DNA of 18,635 bases. Source: JAGTVB01 sp049282355 (GTDB lineage: Bacteria; Pseudomonadota; Gammaproteobacteria; HK1). Shown here in pieces: positions 7,175 to 14,587 of this stretch (its first letter is position 1; each line of letters opens with the position of its first letter). The position numbers and the translations under genes are program-made. Location of the stretch: positions 1 to 18,635 of the forward strand of contig JBAPTW010000210.1 in assembly GCA_049282355.1 (NCBI GenBank), in the 5' to 3' direction. A model generated the notes under the pieces. That model saw only the letters and a program-made list of their open reading frames with translations, had not been told where the DNA came from and did no database searches.

Positions 7175-7843
7175 ATGTCCGTTACACTCGCATTTGACGT
7201 CTATGGAACGCTCATCGACACTCATGGGATAACCGTTCAGCTAGAGAAATACCTAGGAGCAGAAGCTGTTGGGTTTGCAGAGCATTGGCGTGAAAAGCAG
7301 TTAGAATATTCATTTCGCCGAGCGCTAATGCAAAACTATGCAAACTTCTCTGTCTGCATCAGCCATGCGCTCGATTACACCTGCGCATGCTTTCACGTCG
7401 CTCTCCATCGCCAGGAAAAGAAAGAACTCTTGAATGCCTACCAGGAATTACCAGCGTTTGATGACGTTACCGAAGGACTCGCTCGAGCGCGAGAATCTGG
7501 CTTTCGAATGTTCGCATTCTCTAACGGTACCGCTGAAGCGGTCGAGACGTTATTAAGTAATGCCGGTATCAGAGACTATTTTCTCGGTGTTATAAGTGTT
7601 GACGAGGTGAAATCTTTCAAACCAAACCCCGGTGTTTACAGTTACTTTCTCAGGGCTTCAGGTGCCGTGGGGGCCGATGCTTGGCTAATATCGAGCAATC
7701 CGTTTGACGTCATAGGGGCCATTTCCTCCGGCATGCGAGGTGTCTGGATTCGACGCTCAGTGGATGCGATATTCGATCCTTGGGGAATAGAGCCAACAGT
7801 CACCGTAAGTAACCTTTCCGACTTGGTAGAACATATAAGGTAA
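7175..7843 (+). CDS. Type II haloacid dehalogenase ((S)-2-haloacid dehalogenase-like, HAD superfamily)
   Basis: A 222-residue protein with all motifs of the L-2-haloacid dehalogenase branch of the HAD superfamily: AFDVYGTLID (nucleophile Asp8, Thr12), HWREKQLEYSFRRALM (Arg39), FAFSNGT (Ser116, Asn117), VKSFKPNPGVYSYFL (Lys149, Tyr155) and ISSNPFDVIGA (Ser174, Asn175, Asp178). Such enzymes hydrolyse 2-haloalkanoic acids through an aspartyl ester, cytoplasmically. Many relatives act on other small substrates, so the halogen specificity is inferred from the full residue set, not proven. The length is that of the family and nothing is missing. The ribosome binding site before ATG 7175 is poor. 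It begins about 50 bp after the broken methyltransferase and about 260 bp before the rhodanese. Bases 7844-8105 show no recognisable gene. Confidence 0.85.
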   Translation: MSVTLAFDVYGTLIDTHGITVQLEKYLGAEAVGFAEHWREKQLEYSFRRALMQNYANFSVCISHALDYTCACFHVALHRQEKKELLNAYQELPAFDDVTEGLARARESGFRMFAFSNGTAEAVETLLSNAGIRDYFLGVISVDEVKSFKPNPGVYSYFLRASGAVGADAWLISSNPFDVIGAISSGMRGVWIRRSVDAIFDPWGIEPTVTVSNLSDLVEHIR

Positions 7844-8105
7844 TGGGCTAACCTAGAGCAACACCGAACATGCTCCCTGGCATTTTGCAGATGGTCGAAG
7901 ACGCCAGCGCCTCCGTGGATCATGAGCGAGCAGTTTTCAGCCAAGCTCGTTCCGTAGGCTGGAACAGGAGTTCGTTCGATTTGAAGTTCAATGCCAGTAC
8001 GGCCATGACTTCCAGGCCAAGCGAAGGTGAAGGTCTATAGTGCTCGCAACATACTTGGCCAGGCTCTGAACTGCGTCTTCATCCCCTACTAGAAAACAGA
8101 TTATA

Positions 8106-8492
8106 ATGCGAAACGTACTCTTCAGCGCCTTACTGACTATCCTTACACCAATGGCAACAGTGGCCAACGTCGACGGGAGATCAGCTATCAAGCCCTCAGA
8201 GCTATTTCGTCAGATCGAGTCCGGCACCGCCCCGACAATAGTCGATGTGCGATCGCGTTGGGAGTTTGAGAAAGGCCATGTCCCTGGGGCGTTGCACATC
8301 CCGTTCTGGGCAGCCTTCATGCGATCCTCCGAAATTCCAACGCTGCACCAAGAGCCGGTCATCGTCTACTGTGCCCACGGGCCTCGCGCGGGTTTCGCCA
8401 AGGCGGCCCTTCGGCTGTCGGGATTTGATCGCGTCTTCTACCTTGAGGGGCATATGTCCGGCTGGAAAAAAGCAGGGCTACCTTTGGAATAG
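8106..8492 (+). CDS. Exported single-domain rhodanese
   Basis: A 128-residue protein with an N-terminal signal peptide (about 1-20, MRNVLFSALLTILTPMATVA) followed by one rhodanese domain: IKPSELFRQIE, PTIVDVRSRWEFEKGHVPGA (43-62), and the active loop YCAHGPRAG (88-96, Cys89), with the closing FYLEGHMSGWKKAGLP. Rhodaneses carry a persulfide on this cysteine and transfer sulfane sulfur; the exported single-domain kind would work in the periplasm. The CAHGPR loop has the normal six-residue size (CxxxxR). It is followed about 70 bp later by the Gdt1-like gene on the same strand, and the two could share a transcript. ATG 8106 lies within TTATAATG and lacks a clear ribosome binding site. Its sulfur partner is not visible here; the exported DsrE-like protein 1.6 kb away is a candidate only by theme. 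Confidence 0.87.
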   Translation: MRNVLFSALLTILTPMATVANVDGRSAIKPSELFRQIESGTAPTIVDVRSRWEFEKGHVPGALHIPFWAAFMRSSEIPTLHQEPVIVYCAHGPRAGFAKAALRLSGFDRVFYLEGHMSGWKKAGLPLE

Positions 8493-8564
8493 CCAGTCAA
8501 ACGCCCTGAGAAGCGGCTTTAGATATTGCTGCGCCTGCCAAGAATGCGGAAGACAGGCACGCTA

Positions 8565-8837
8565 ATGGATATAAAGATCTTATTAACTATTTTCATTGCC
8601 ATTTTTGTTGCCGAGCTTGGCGATAAGACCCAGCTAGCAACGGTCTTATTTGCGTCGGACAAGGAGGTTGACAAACTGACAGTGTTTTTTGGTGCTTCGT
8701 TGGCTTTGATTGCCGCTTCCGCTATTGGTGTGCTTGCCGGTGGGTTTATTTCGCAATATATAAGCGAAAAGCATCTACACTACATTGCAGGTATAGGGTT
8801 CATTGGAATTGGCTTATGGACTCTCATCAGAGCATGA
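8565..8837 (+). CDS. Half-size TMEM165/Gdt1 (UPF0016) family transporter
   Basis: A 90-residue membrane protein beginning MDIKILLTIFIAIFVAELGD; the family signature E-x-G-D-K-T is at 17-22 (ELGDKT). Three hydrophobic segments follow the family pattern (about 4-30, 37-60 and 70-88). TMEM165/Gdt1/MneA proteins move Mn2+, Ca2+ or H+ and normally carry two copies of the motif in about 190 residues. This one has a single copy, so it would have to pair with itself or a second half-gene; none is adjacent in the window. I chose ATG 8565 because the family N-terminus starts there and the upstream extension from 8526 is basic and not protein-like. It ends about 55 bp from the convergent lipoprotein gene with no clear terminator between them. 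Confidence 0.82.
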   Translation: MDIKILLTIFIAIFVAELGDKTQLATVLFASDKEVDKLTVFFGASLALIAASAIGVLAGGFISQYISEKHLHYIAGIGFIGIGLWTLIRA

Positions 8838-8891
8838 GAATTCGCTTCAAACATGTCTCCAACTGCTGCGCTCGGCTACCGTGATAACCTG

Positions 8892-9470
8892 TTAGGTGCC
8901 GATGGCGTTGTCAGAAAGCTCCATAAACAGATTACGAATCTGGTCCGGTCCGCCACGGCGCACGACGTCACCGAGCGCCGATGGAAGCTTTGGACTGAGC
9001 CGGCCCTTGAGTCGAGCATAGACCACGCTCCGATGGCCGGCACCGATAACGACCAAATCGCCGATGGTTGCAGTGGCCCCAGGTGAGTCCCAGGACAAAA
9101 CGCCTGTGCCTCGCAGCAACACCATACCGGAACGCTCCCGGTCGTGAACCTTGATCACCGGATCCCAGCCGCGCGTCGCGATGCGGGTAACATCAATCAC
9201 TGGATCCTGTGCCGCGGGCGCCTCAAAAACCGCGACCTGAAGCTCTCTGAGTCCCGCCAAGGGGATTTCGCCCGCTGAACCCGCCAGCGAGCGGCGAAGG
9301 AGAAGTGTCGTAAACTGGCCGATATTAACCTCGAAGACGTCGAGCGGGTCTTCGCCGCGCTGACGCACGATCTCCTGCCGGACGGCGCTGGGGCTAAACT
9401 GTGCTGTGCAGCCAGTGAACAGCCAGAGCAACGCCAGGATGGCGTACCAGCCCATCGCTCCTTGCCGCAT
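8892..9470 (-). CDS. Putative lipoprotein of unknown function
   Basis: A 192-residue protein starting at ATG 9470, supported by GGGAGAG 7 nt upstream; the open frame extends further but without such a site. Residues 6-21 (MGWYAILALLWLFTGC) form a lipoprotein signal with Cys21 as the lipidated residue. The mature part mixes alpha and beta: FSPSAVRQEIVRQRGEDPLD, then LRELQVAVFEAPAAQDPVID and GWDPVIKVHDRERSGMVLL, then ATIGDLVVIGAGHRSVVYAR and a helical C-terminus. I do not recognise a family with confidence; the order of strands with a central W-DPVIKV and a closing valine-rich strand faintly recalls DUF4252-type lipoproteins, but I would not assign it. The next gene, DUF2934/phasin-like, ends 150 bp upstream on the same strand. 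Confidence 0.65.
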   Translation of the reverse strand: MRQGAMGWYAILALLWLFTGCTAQFSPSAVRQEIVRQRGEDPLDVFEVNIGQFTTLLLRRSLAGSAGEIPLAGLRELQVAVFEAPAAQDPVIDVTRIATRGWDPVIKVHDRERSGMVLLRGTGVLSWDSPGATATIGDLVVIGAGHRSVVYARLKGRLSPKLPSALGDVVRRGGPDQIRNLFMELSDNAIGT

Positions 9471-9619
9471 GCTCAATCTCTCCCACACTGGCAGATCGCC
9501 AAGCCCCATCTGCGCCGCAAGTGTAACTGCGACGGCACTCAAAAAGGTGGCAAGGCAACCTCTGACACGGTGTTCATTGCACTTCCACCTCCGCCATCCT
9601 TAAGATCTAAAGCGCCCAG

Positions 9620-10336
9620 TTAGTGAGTGTTTGTTTGAATATTGAGCGACTCCGATATCCCCGGTGAACGCTCCCCTAGGTCCGGTGATGACTGCTCGGT
9701 AAAGCCCTCAGCAAGGCTTTTGAGGACGCCAAAGCTTTCGACAACTCGAGCCTTGAGGATATCTAAATTCTCTATGCTCACTTGCATGGTAGCGTCCTTG
9801 CTCCCACGCAAGTGAGCCAGCGTTCTTTCGCCCAGGACTCTGAGTAACCTGCCGTGCTCAGTGGCGAACGGCCCTCCCGGCCCGCTCACCTGAGACAGCT
9901 GCTCAAAGCGAGCGAGCATTGCCTCCAATACGTCTGTGAGGATTTGAATTTGCCGGGAAACCGCTGTCTCGATGGACTCGCCCAGATGCACATTAGCGTG
10001 CGCAAGGGCCTCTACGTTCTTGTGCTCCTTCTCCACTAGCGTCTTAACATCGATGGTCGGAAGCTGGTAGCTCCTAAGTAATCTATTGAACAGCTCAAAT
10101 GGTCCCGCGATGTGCGGTGCCACAACCAGCTTGCTAAAATCTAATGCATATTTCGCATCAATGGCTTTTTCTGCCTCAAGCCAGTCCTCAACGGGGTTCC
10201 TGCCAACAAAACCCCGTTCCAGCGCCCGGTAGTATGCCATCTCAGCAATCATACGATACCGTGTCAGCGGAGAAACTGACTGCCGGGTAACTGCACGCAG
10301 TGCATTTTTCTTTGAAACATCCTTCCTCTCAGACAT
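9620..10336 (-). CDS. DUF2934 plus phasin-like helical protein
   Basis: A 238-residue protein. Residues about 25-62 (TRYRMIAEMAYYRALERGFV then NPVEDWLEAEKAID) match the DUF2934 domain, a short helical module with unknown role. The rest, about 85-215, is amphipathic helix of the kind seen in phasins: HKNVEALAHANVHLGESIET, then RQIQILTDVLEAMLARFEQL and further long helices to FGVLKSLAEGFTEQ. Phasins coat polyhydroxyalkanoate granules, but no PHA gene lies in this window, so a granule role is an inference. No signal peptide or membrane span is seen; it should be cytoplasmic. The N-terminus is basic. ATG 10336 has only a weak AGAGAA upstream. A long repeat copy begins about 25 bp upstream of the start, so its promoter would have to lie inside or beyond the repeat. 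Confidence 0.75.
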   Translation of the reverse strand: MSERKDVSKKNALRAVTRQSVSPLTRYRMIAEMAYYRALERGFVGRNPVEDWLEAEKAIDAKYALDFSKLVVAPHIAGPFELFNRLLRSYQLPTIDVKTLVEKEHKNVEALAHANVHLGESIETAVSRQIQILTDVLEAMLARFEQLSQVSGPGGPFATEHGRLLRVLGERTLAHLRGSKDATMQVSIENLDILKARVVESFGVLKSLAEGFTEQSSPDLGERSPGISESLNIQTNTH

Positions 10337-10362
10337 GATAATTTCTCTAAACCAGTATCATT

Positions 10363-10585
10363 GTAAGAGAATGTTTTAACACCTGCTGCGCTTGCCACAG
10401 CGGCGTTGCGCGCTGGCTCGAAATCCTCATGTACTCCCGTGTACACTCCGGTTTACTTGCCCCATCCCTGGGGCTCGCCCCTGCGGGGCCAGCCTGCGGC
10501 TGTTCAAAATCGTTCCGGACGATTTTGTCTCGCCACCGTGCGCCTTGCTTTGCCTGCGCTCGCCGGGTTTTAAAACACCTTCTAA
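10363..10585 (-). repeat. TA-flanked inverted-repeat element (long isoform), copy 3
   Basis: This is the same element as copies 1 and 2 read on the other strand. The well-kept end is TTTTAAAACACCTTCTAA (10568-10585) and the worn end is TAAGAGAATGTTTTAACA (10364-10381). Outer parts match: GCGCTTGCC...TCCTCATGTACTCCC on one side and TCTCGCCACCGTGCGCCTTG on the other. In the middle it has about 85 bp extra, replacing one arm of the short isoform's CGGTGGC/GCCACCG palindrome. The extra part includes a perfect hairpin CAAAATCGT-TCCGG-ACGATTTTG (10505-10527) and GC-rich short repeats. Several open frames cross it, none protein-like. Confidence 0.8.
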
Positions 10586-11199
10586 GGGTAAGGGCCGCAC
10601 CTCTGCTGTCAACAACGGCAGCGCCGGCCTGGTGCCTAATCGCTCAAGCTAAAGATTGGGTTGAAGTTTAAATCTCTATTGAGGCGGTTTCTTCTTCGAC
10701 CTCTGCCGGCCCGGCAATGGCATTCGCCCAGGGATGACGGGCAAGCTTTGTCGTGCAACAAATTATCACTATCCCCCGACGTCCATCTGCTGGGCAATTC
10801 TGGAGTAGTCAAGAATTCAGACATTGCTTTTCGATCGCGAAGGGTCGTGCTTCTAAAAAAATCTTCCATGCTTCCGTAGAAGAATAGCTACTACGATCAC
10901 TTCACCTCATACTTAATAGTGTAACGCAACTGCCACCAAATGAGTGAGCGAGAAATCAGCTGCTTCGAAAGCGCCGCGGAAGCCACTGAAAGCACACCGT
11001 TGGTCACATTCCTTAGCGCAGGTGCATTAGGTGCTCGCCGCGTCCGCCGGATAGCAGGCAATAAGTACAACGGCACACGGGCAGCCCACCTCGACGGCAA
11101 GGATGCCCACAGCTCCGGCACCCTCATTCAGATCGGCTTGGACCGGTGTCTGCCGGTGCTCAGGACGTTTTGTGAAGAAGGCCGTTAACTCCCGCGATA
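10586..11199. other. Gap of about 600 bp without a convincing gene
   Basis: Short open frames exist here (for example minus 10636-10869, minus 10897-11127 ending IWWQLRYTIKYEVK, and plus 10940-11188 starting MSEREISCFESAA). They overlap each other on opposite strands, lack good ribosome binding sites and match nothing I know. One of the overlapping pair around 10940-11188 could be a real small gene or a relic, but the sequence gives no way to choose. Confidence 0.4.
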
Positions 11200-11277
11200 T
11201 TACACAATCCCTAAAACTGCAAGAACGATGAGAACAACTACAACGACACCAATAATATAAAAAATGTTCCTGGGCAT
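11200..11277 (-). CDS. 25-residue single-span membrane peptide
   Basis: ATG 11277 is preceded by a strong ribosome binding site (GGAAGGAGAAACTC, AAGGAG 7 nt before the ATG) and opens a 25-codon frame ending at TAA 11200-11202. The product is MPRNIFYIIGVVVVVLIVLA then VLGIV: a two-residue basic start (Arg3 as the only charge) and one unbroken hydrophobic helix. Such short Val/Leu/Ile-rich peptides with this kind of start are scattered through proteobacteria as unannotated small membrane proteins; I know of no assigned role for this one. The spacing and strength of the binding site are better than those of most large genes in the window. It is about 100 bp downstream of the DJ-1/PfpI gene on the same strand and could share its transcript. 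Confidence 0.7.
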   Translation of the reverse strand: MPRNIFYIIGVVVVVLIVLAVLGIV

Positions 11278-11381
11278 GAGTTTCTCCTTCCGACTTAGAT
11301 CTTTCGTTTACAATATACTCTTAAGAAACTGTCTTGGCACGATGTTGAACGTGATGGCATCCCGTACCCTAATGCAGCCCC

Positions 11382-11909
11382 TCATGACTCCGCCAATGCC
11401 TCGATAATGGTGCGACAAAAATTCGGGAGATCCCCCGGGTATCGGCTAGAAATGAGATTGCCATCCTTAACGACACTTTCATCAACCCAATGCGCTCCGG
11501 CGTTTTCAAGATCATCGCGGATTGAGAAGAAAGACGTAACCCGGCGATCCTTTAAAATCCCTGCAGACGCTGGAACCCAGCCCGCATGGCATATATAGGC
11601 CACAATTTTGCCTTGTTCAAATAGTTGTTGCACAAACTCCAATAGCGCTCGGTGGCGACGCATATGGTCAGGGGCGTAACCACCAGGGATAACGACGGCC
11701 TCGAACTCACTGTGCGATACTTCTGTAATCTGCCGGTCTGGCACTACCGATAAACCATTTTTACCTTTATAGCGTTCTTCGCCTGTACCGATTATCACCA
11801 CCTCGGCACCTTCTTCCTGGAGTCGATAGTAGGGATACCATAGTTCCAAGTCCTCATACAAATCGCCGGCCAAAAGGGCGATAGTCTTACCCGTTAGTGT
11901 CATGAGCAT
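11382..11909 (-). CDS. DJ-1/PfpI family protein (class I glutamine-amidotransferase-like)
   Basis: A 175-residue protein with the DJ-1/PfpI fold: KTIALLAGDLYEDLELWYPY (8-27, conserved Glu19), GAEVVIIGTG (34-43), EAVVIPGGYAPDHMR (70-84), and the nucleophile elbow KIVAYICHAGWVPASAG (101-117, Cys107 and His108). The end reads NLISSRYPGDLPNFCRTIIE. Members include PfpI-like proteases, YhbO/YajL-type stress proteins and proposed deglycases; the motif set points to the PfpI/YhbO side rather than to GATase1 proper. I chose ATG 11909 because CAGGAGA lies just upstream at about 5 nt; the GTG at 11924 has its purines too close, and ATG 11903 is the alternative. Likely cytoplasmic and stress-linked. It is followed by the 25-residue membrane peptide. 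Confidence 0.87.
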   Translation of the reverse strand: MLMTLTGKTIALLAGDLYEDLELWYPYYRLQEEGAEVVIIGTGEERYKGKNGLSVVPDRQITEVSHSEFEAVVIPGGYAPDHMRRHRALLEFVQQLFEQGKIVAYICHAGWVPASAGILKDRRVTSFFSIRDDLENAGAHWVDESVVKDGNLISSRYPGDLPNFCRTIIEALAES

Positions 11910-12227
11910 GTTCTCCTGCGTCACTCCTCAGACTATTAAGAAATTTATGCTCTTTGGGTACCTCGTTCCACTGGGATCTTCCCTAATCGTCCCATTCTGA
12001 AGTGCTTGACGTGCTACCATCTAGCCCCAAACCGTCGCGAGAAGGATAAAGCCGAAAACCAACCCCGGCGCGTAGGGCGCGTGGTGTGCAAGGCAGTGGC
12101 ATTGAGCCTTGAAGGTCGCTTACGAGATGTTGCCAGCGCGGCAATCCCTAAGCTAGCCGTTAATCGCGCCCGGCCCGCTTTCTCCTGACATCGATCTGTC
12201 AACTCGCCATCTAGTAGAGACTGACGT
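11910..12227. other. Divergent intergenic region of about 320 bp
   Basis: This lies between the starts of the DJ-1/PfpI gene (minus) and the voltage-sensor-like gene (plus), so it should hold both promoters. The open frames crossing it (12006-12188 plus, 12014-12238 minus) look like GC-rich shadows. I see no repeat copy and no clear -10/-35 pair. Confidence 0.4.
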
Positions 12228-13232
12228 ATGGCCGACATGTTTAACAGAATGCGCTCCCAGCCTCGTAACGAGCTTATCCTCTATGCGATCGACCTCTTCA
12301 TGATTGTTCTGGTTATCGTCAACTTGGTTTGGATTATCTTTGATTCGCTGTTCGCGACCGACGTCGTGCAGGATATGCTAAGGCGAAATAGTCCCAACTT
12401 TTATCGTTTCTATTACGAACAAGTCCATCAACACTTTTTCTATTACGATCTTGTTTTTGTTTCTATTTATATACTTGAAATCTTGGTAAGGTGGATTATT
12501 AGCATCCGCCAGCATGTATACCAAAAGTGGTACTTTTATCCTTTTGCTCATTGGTACGATGTGCTTGGGTCCATCCCCATCGGATCCCTCAGAGTACTGC
12601 GCTTACTGCGCGTCGTTTCCCTTGTGATGAGGCTTCAAAAGCGCGGGGTGATCGATCTCACGGACACCTCTGGTTACCGATTCTTGGACAAATATTTCGA
12701 TGTCTTGGTCGAGGAAATCTCCGACCGTGTTATCATCCGCATTCTCGAGGCAATTGAAGATGAGATTCGCTACGGGAGTCCGGTATCGCGCAGGATCCTT
12801 ACGGATGTGGTGGAACCCCGTCGGGAGCCTCTTGTTAAGTGGATATCAGCGCGACTCTCGGCCACCTCTCAAACGGTCTACTTTGGCCATAAGAGAGAGA
12901 TCGCAAGCTACGTGGAACAATTGGTAACGAAAGTGCTTGAGGAGAACCAGGAGGTAGCCACCATCGAGCGTATTCCCGGTCTTGGAAAAATCGTAACCAA
13001 TAGCCTGAATCACGCGATAAGGGATGTTGTGTTACAGGTGATCGAGAGAGTTTCATGGGATTTGGCCGCTAGCCGTAACGAGAAAGTGGCGAACGAGATG
13101 TTAACTGTTCTTTTTGATTCTCTACTTGAAGAGACTCAGACCCTCACCACGATCACCCGCGAGATTGCCATAGAATCCATTGGATTAGTCAAAAAAGAGG
13201 TTAGGATTCAGAGGTGGCGAAACAAAATCTAA
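12228..13232 (+). CDS. Voltage-sensor-like four-helix membrane protein without a visible pore
   Basis: A 334-residue protein. Four N-terminal spans look like the S1-S4 voltage-sensor domain of ion channels: S1 about 15-42, S2 about 70-93 with Glu84 in IYILEILVRW, S3 about 101-118 with Asp111 in HWYDVLGSIP, and S4 120-138, where SLRVLRLLRVVSLVMRLQKR gives Arg122, 125 and 128 every third residue. After S4 there is no hydrophobic S5-S6 pair and no selectivity-filter motif. Instead about 195 residues of charged helix follow (for example VEEISDRVIIRILEAIEDEI and RIPGLGKIVTNSLNHAIRDV), probably cytoplasmic. It could be a proton channel of Hv1 type, a sensor coupling membrane potential to its helical tail, or part of a larger channel. 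The start at ATG 12228 has a weak binding site. It is transcribed alone. Confidence 0.68.
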   Translation: MADMFNRMRSQPRNELILYAIDLFMIVLVIVNLVWIIFDSLFATDVVQDMLRRNSPNFYRFYYEQVHQHFFYYDLVFVSIYILEILVRWIISIRQHVYQKWYFYPFAHWYDVLGSIPIGSLRVLRLLRVVSLVMRLQKRGVIDLTDTSGYRFLDKYFDVLVEEISDRVIIRILEAIEDEIRYGSPVSRRILTDVVEPRREPLVKWISARLSATSQTVYFGHKREIASYVEQLVTKVLEENQEVATIERIPGLGKIVTNSLNHAIRDVVLQVIERVSWDLAASRNEKVANEMLTVLFDSLLEETQTLTTITREIAIESIGLVKKEVRIQRWRNKI

Positions 13233-13264
13233 AAAGCCTGTGCTTCAGCCGCCGGTTCAAAGCA

Positions 13265-13361
13265 ATCCCGAGCGCCACCAGAGCCAAAGCACACGACAGC
13301 GAGTTACCGCACAACGGCGCTATGGCAAGCAAGCGCCGTAATTTTTACAATAGCTTCTCAG
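13265..13361 (+). repeat. Decayed, shortened copy 4 of the inverted-repeat element
   Basis: CCCGAGCGCCACCAGAG followed by AGCACACGACAGCGAGTTACCG tracks the left half of copy 1 with many changes, then jumps to GCGCTATGGCAAGC and ends TTTTTACAATAGCTTCTCAG against the consensus end TTTTAAAACAGCTTCTAA. The middle with TGTACATGGGAGTACA is gone. The right end touches the stop codon of the convergent DUF3616 gene (13358-13360), so the stop lies in the outermost bases of the element. Confidence 0.55.
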
Positions 13362-14455
13362 GGTAACCGAAAAACATCTCCGTACACCGCGCCTTTGCCG
13401 TGAAATCTCTCTGGAGCGGGATCGTCATACACCACCAGCACGGCGTCTTCCACGCCAAGCATAGGGTACAGCGAAATGCCCTCTGCATGATCGAACCCAG
13501 GCGAGAAAGGTAAATCGAAGAGCAGTTCCAGCTCCCCGTCATCAAGTTGCGAAAAGCTTTCATGCGAGAGACTGAGCGCTCCGCGCAGCCGAAAGGCACG
13601 GATAACTCCCTCGAGCTGCATCGTCGGACCCGCCAAGATAATCAGATCCTCCCCCTGGAGGCATAGATCGCGGACACCGAGACCGGTCAATGCGAGAAAA
13701 TGCTTCTTATAGAGCTGACCTTCTGGACCGATCGGCCGGAGAGTGAGAATACCCGATCCGTTCTCCTGTATCTCAAGCTCCAAAATAATAGCTGCACCTC
13801 GCAATACCGGACCGCGTAAACCAAGAAAAAGCCGATCGCCTGACGCGGCCAAGCCCTCGATGTCGAACCCATTGTCCTTACTTGGTAGATTGAATCTTAG
13901 AAATGGCCCGAGATGCGGGTCATCCTGCAACGCTTCTGTGAGCACGTTACCTGCATCAGCTTTGGCTTTCTCTATCGAGGCGGCCACCAAAGGCTCGGCC
14001 GAATCCCGCGGCTGGTAAGAACGATAAAGCTCACCATTGAATACCGGAACACGCCCGAGCAGGTAACGGTTTGCATCGGTCTTTATGGTTTCGATCCGCT
14101 CAATATCTGTCGCATCGGACTTCCCTTTAGCCTTCTTGCGTTTGCTACTATGGGACCCGGTAAACCACAGATAGTTATCACTGTAGCCCAGACCCTCTAT
14201 GTCAATCTCATCGTCCAGGTTGAATAGGTCAACATACTCCTTCAGGGGAAACTTGCGATGCTGGCCAAAGGTTGCCCCTGCCGTCGGCGACAAGCGTTCG
14301 AGCCCAATGCATTCATCCGACGCCACCCACAGGCTGCCATCTGGCGTGAGCGCCGCGGCCGAAAGCTCACCGATGATGTCCTCATGAATTTCCTCGGAGC
14401 TCTCGGAAAACTGCAGCAGAACCCGGCTCAACAGAAAAGCATTCGCGCTAGCCAT
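13358..14455 (-). CDS. DUF3616 family protein (probable beta-propeller)
   Basis: A 365-residue protein that I recognise as DUF3616 by its repeated blades: LSAAALTPDGSLWVASDECI (31-50), IDIEGLGYSDNYLWFTGSHS (about 84-103), the matching FDIEGLAASGDRLFLGLRGP (about 199-218) with LRGAAIILELE, then VRDLCLQGEDLIILAGPTMQ and the closing GFDHAEGISLYP...VLVVYDDPAPERFHG. The two DIEGL blades fit a beta-propeller, often a binding or hydrolytic scaffold; the actual function of the family is unknown to me. No signal peptide is clear, so it is probably cytoplasmic. A KRKKAKGKSDATD linker interrupts the first half. ATG 14455 has no good binding site; a start slightly further in is possible, but family similarity begins right after it. 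The stop lies at the edge of a decayed repeat copy. Confidence 0.83.
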   Translation of the reverse strand: MASANAFLLSRVLLQFSESSEEIHEDIIGELSAAALTPDGSLWVASDECIGLERLSPTAGATFGQHRKFPLKEYVDLFNLDDEIDIEGLGYSDNYLWFTGSHSSKRKKAKGKSDATDIERIETIKTDANRYLLGRVPVFNGELYRSYQPRDSAEPLVAASIEKAKADAGNVLTEALQDDPHLGPFLRFNLPSKDNGFDIEGLAASGDRLFLGLRGPVLRGAAIILELEIQENGSGILTLRPIGPEGQLYKKHFLALTGLGVRDLCLQGEDLIILAGPTMQLEGVIRAFRLRGALSLSHESFSQLDDGELELLFDLPFSPGFDHAEGISLYPMLGVEDAVLVVYDDPAPERFHGKGAVYGDVFRLP

Positions 14456-14587
14456 GGCAAAATCCAGTCTGTGGAGTGTAGTAACTGCCCAACATCGCCG
14501 ACCAGCCTCTCTTCGGTTTGACCATCCCTATCCCGCCCCCGATAAGGGGCCTTGATACTCCGACAGTACCAGGAAATCGAACAAGCG

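Noticed and set aside
7642..7944. A 100-codon minus-strand frame over the end of the dehalogenase gene
   Set aside because: Antisense shadow; the dehalogenase motifs on the plus strand are complete up to its stop at 7843.
8101..8108. TATAAT overlapping the rhodanese start codon, as a -10 box
   Set aside because: No -35 at the right distance, and transcription from it would begin inside the signal peptide.
10636..11188. Overlapping short frames, one ending IWWQLRYTIKYEVK that briefly suggested a dodecin-like tail
   Set aside because: The dodecin signature residues and size are absent in every frame, and opposite-strand frames compete for the same DNA.
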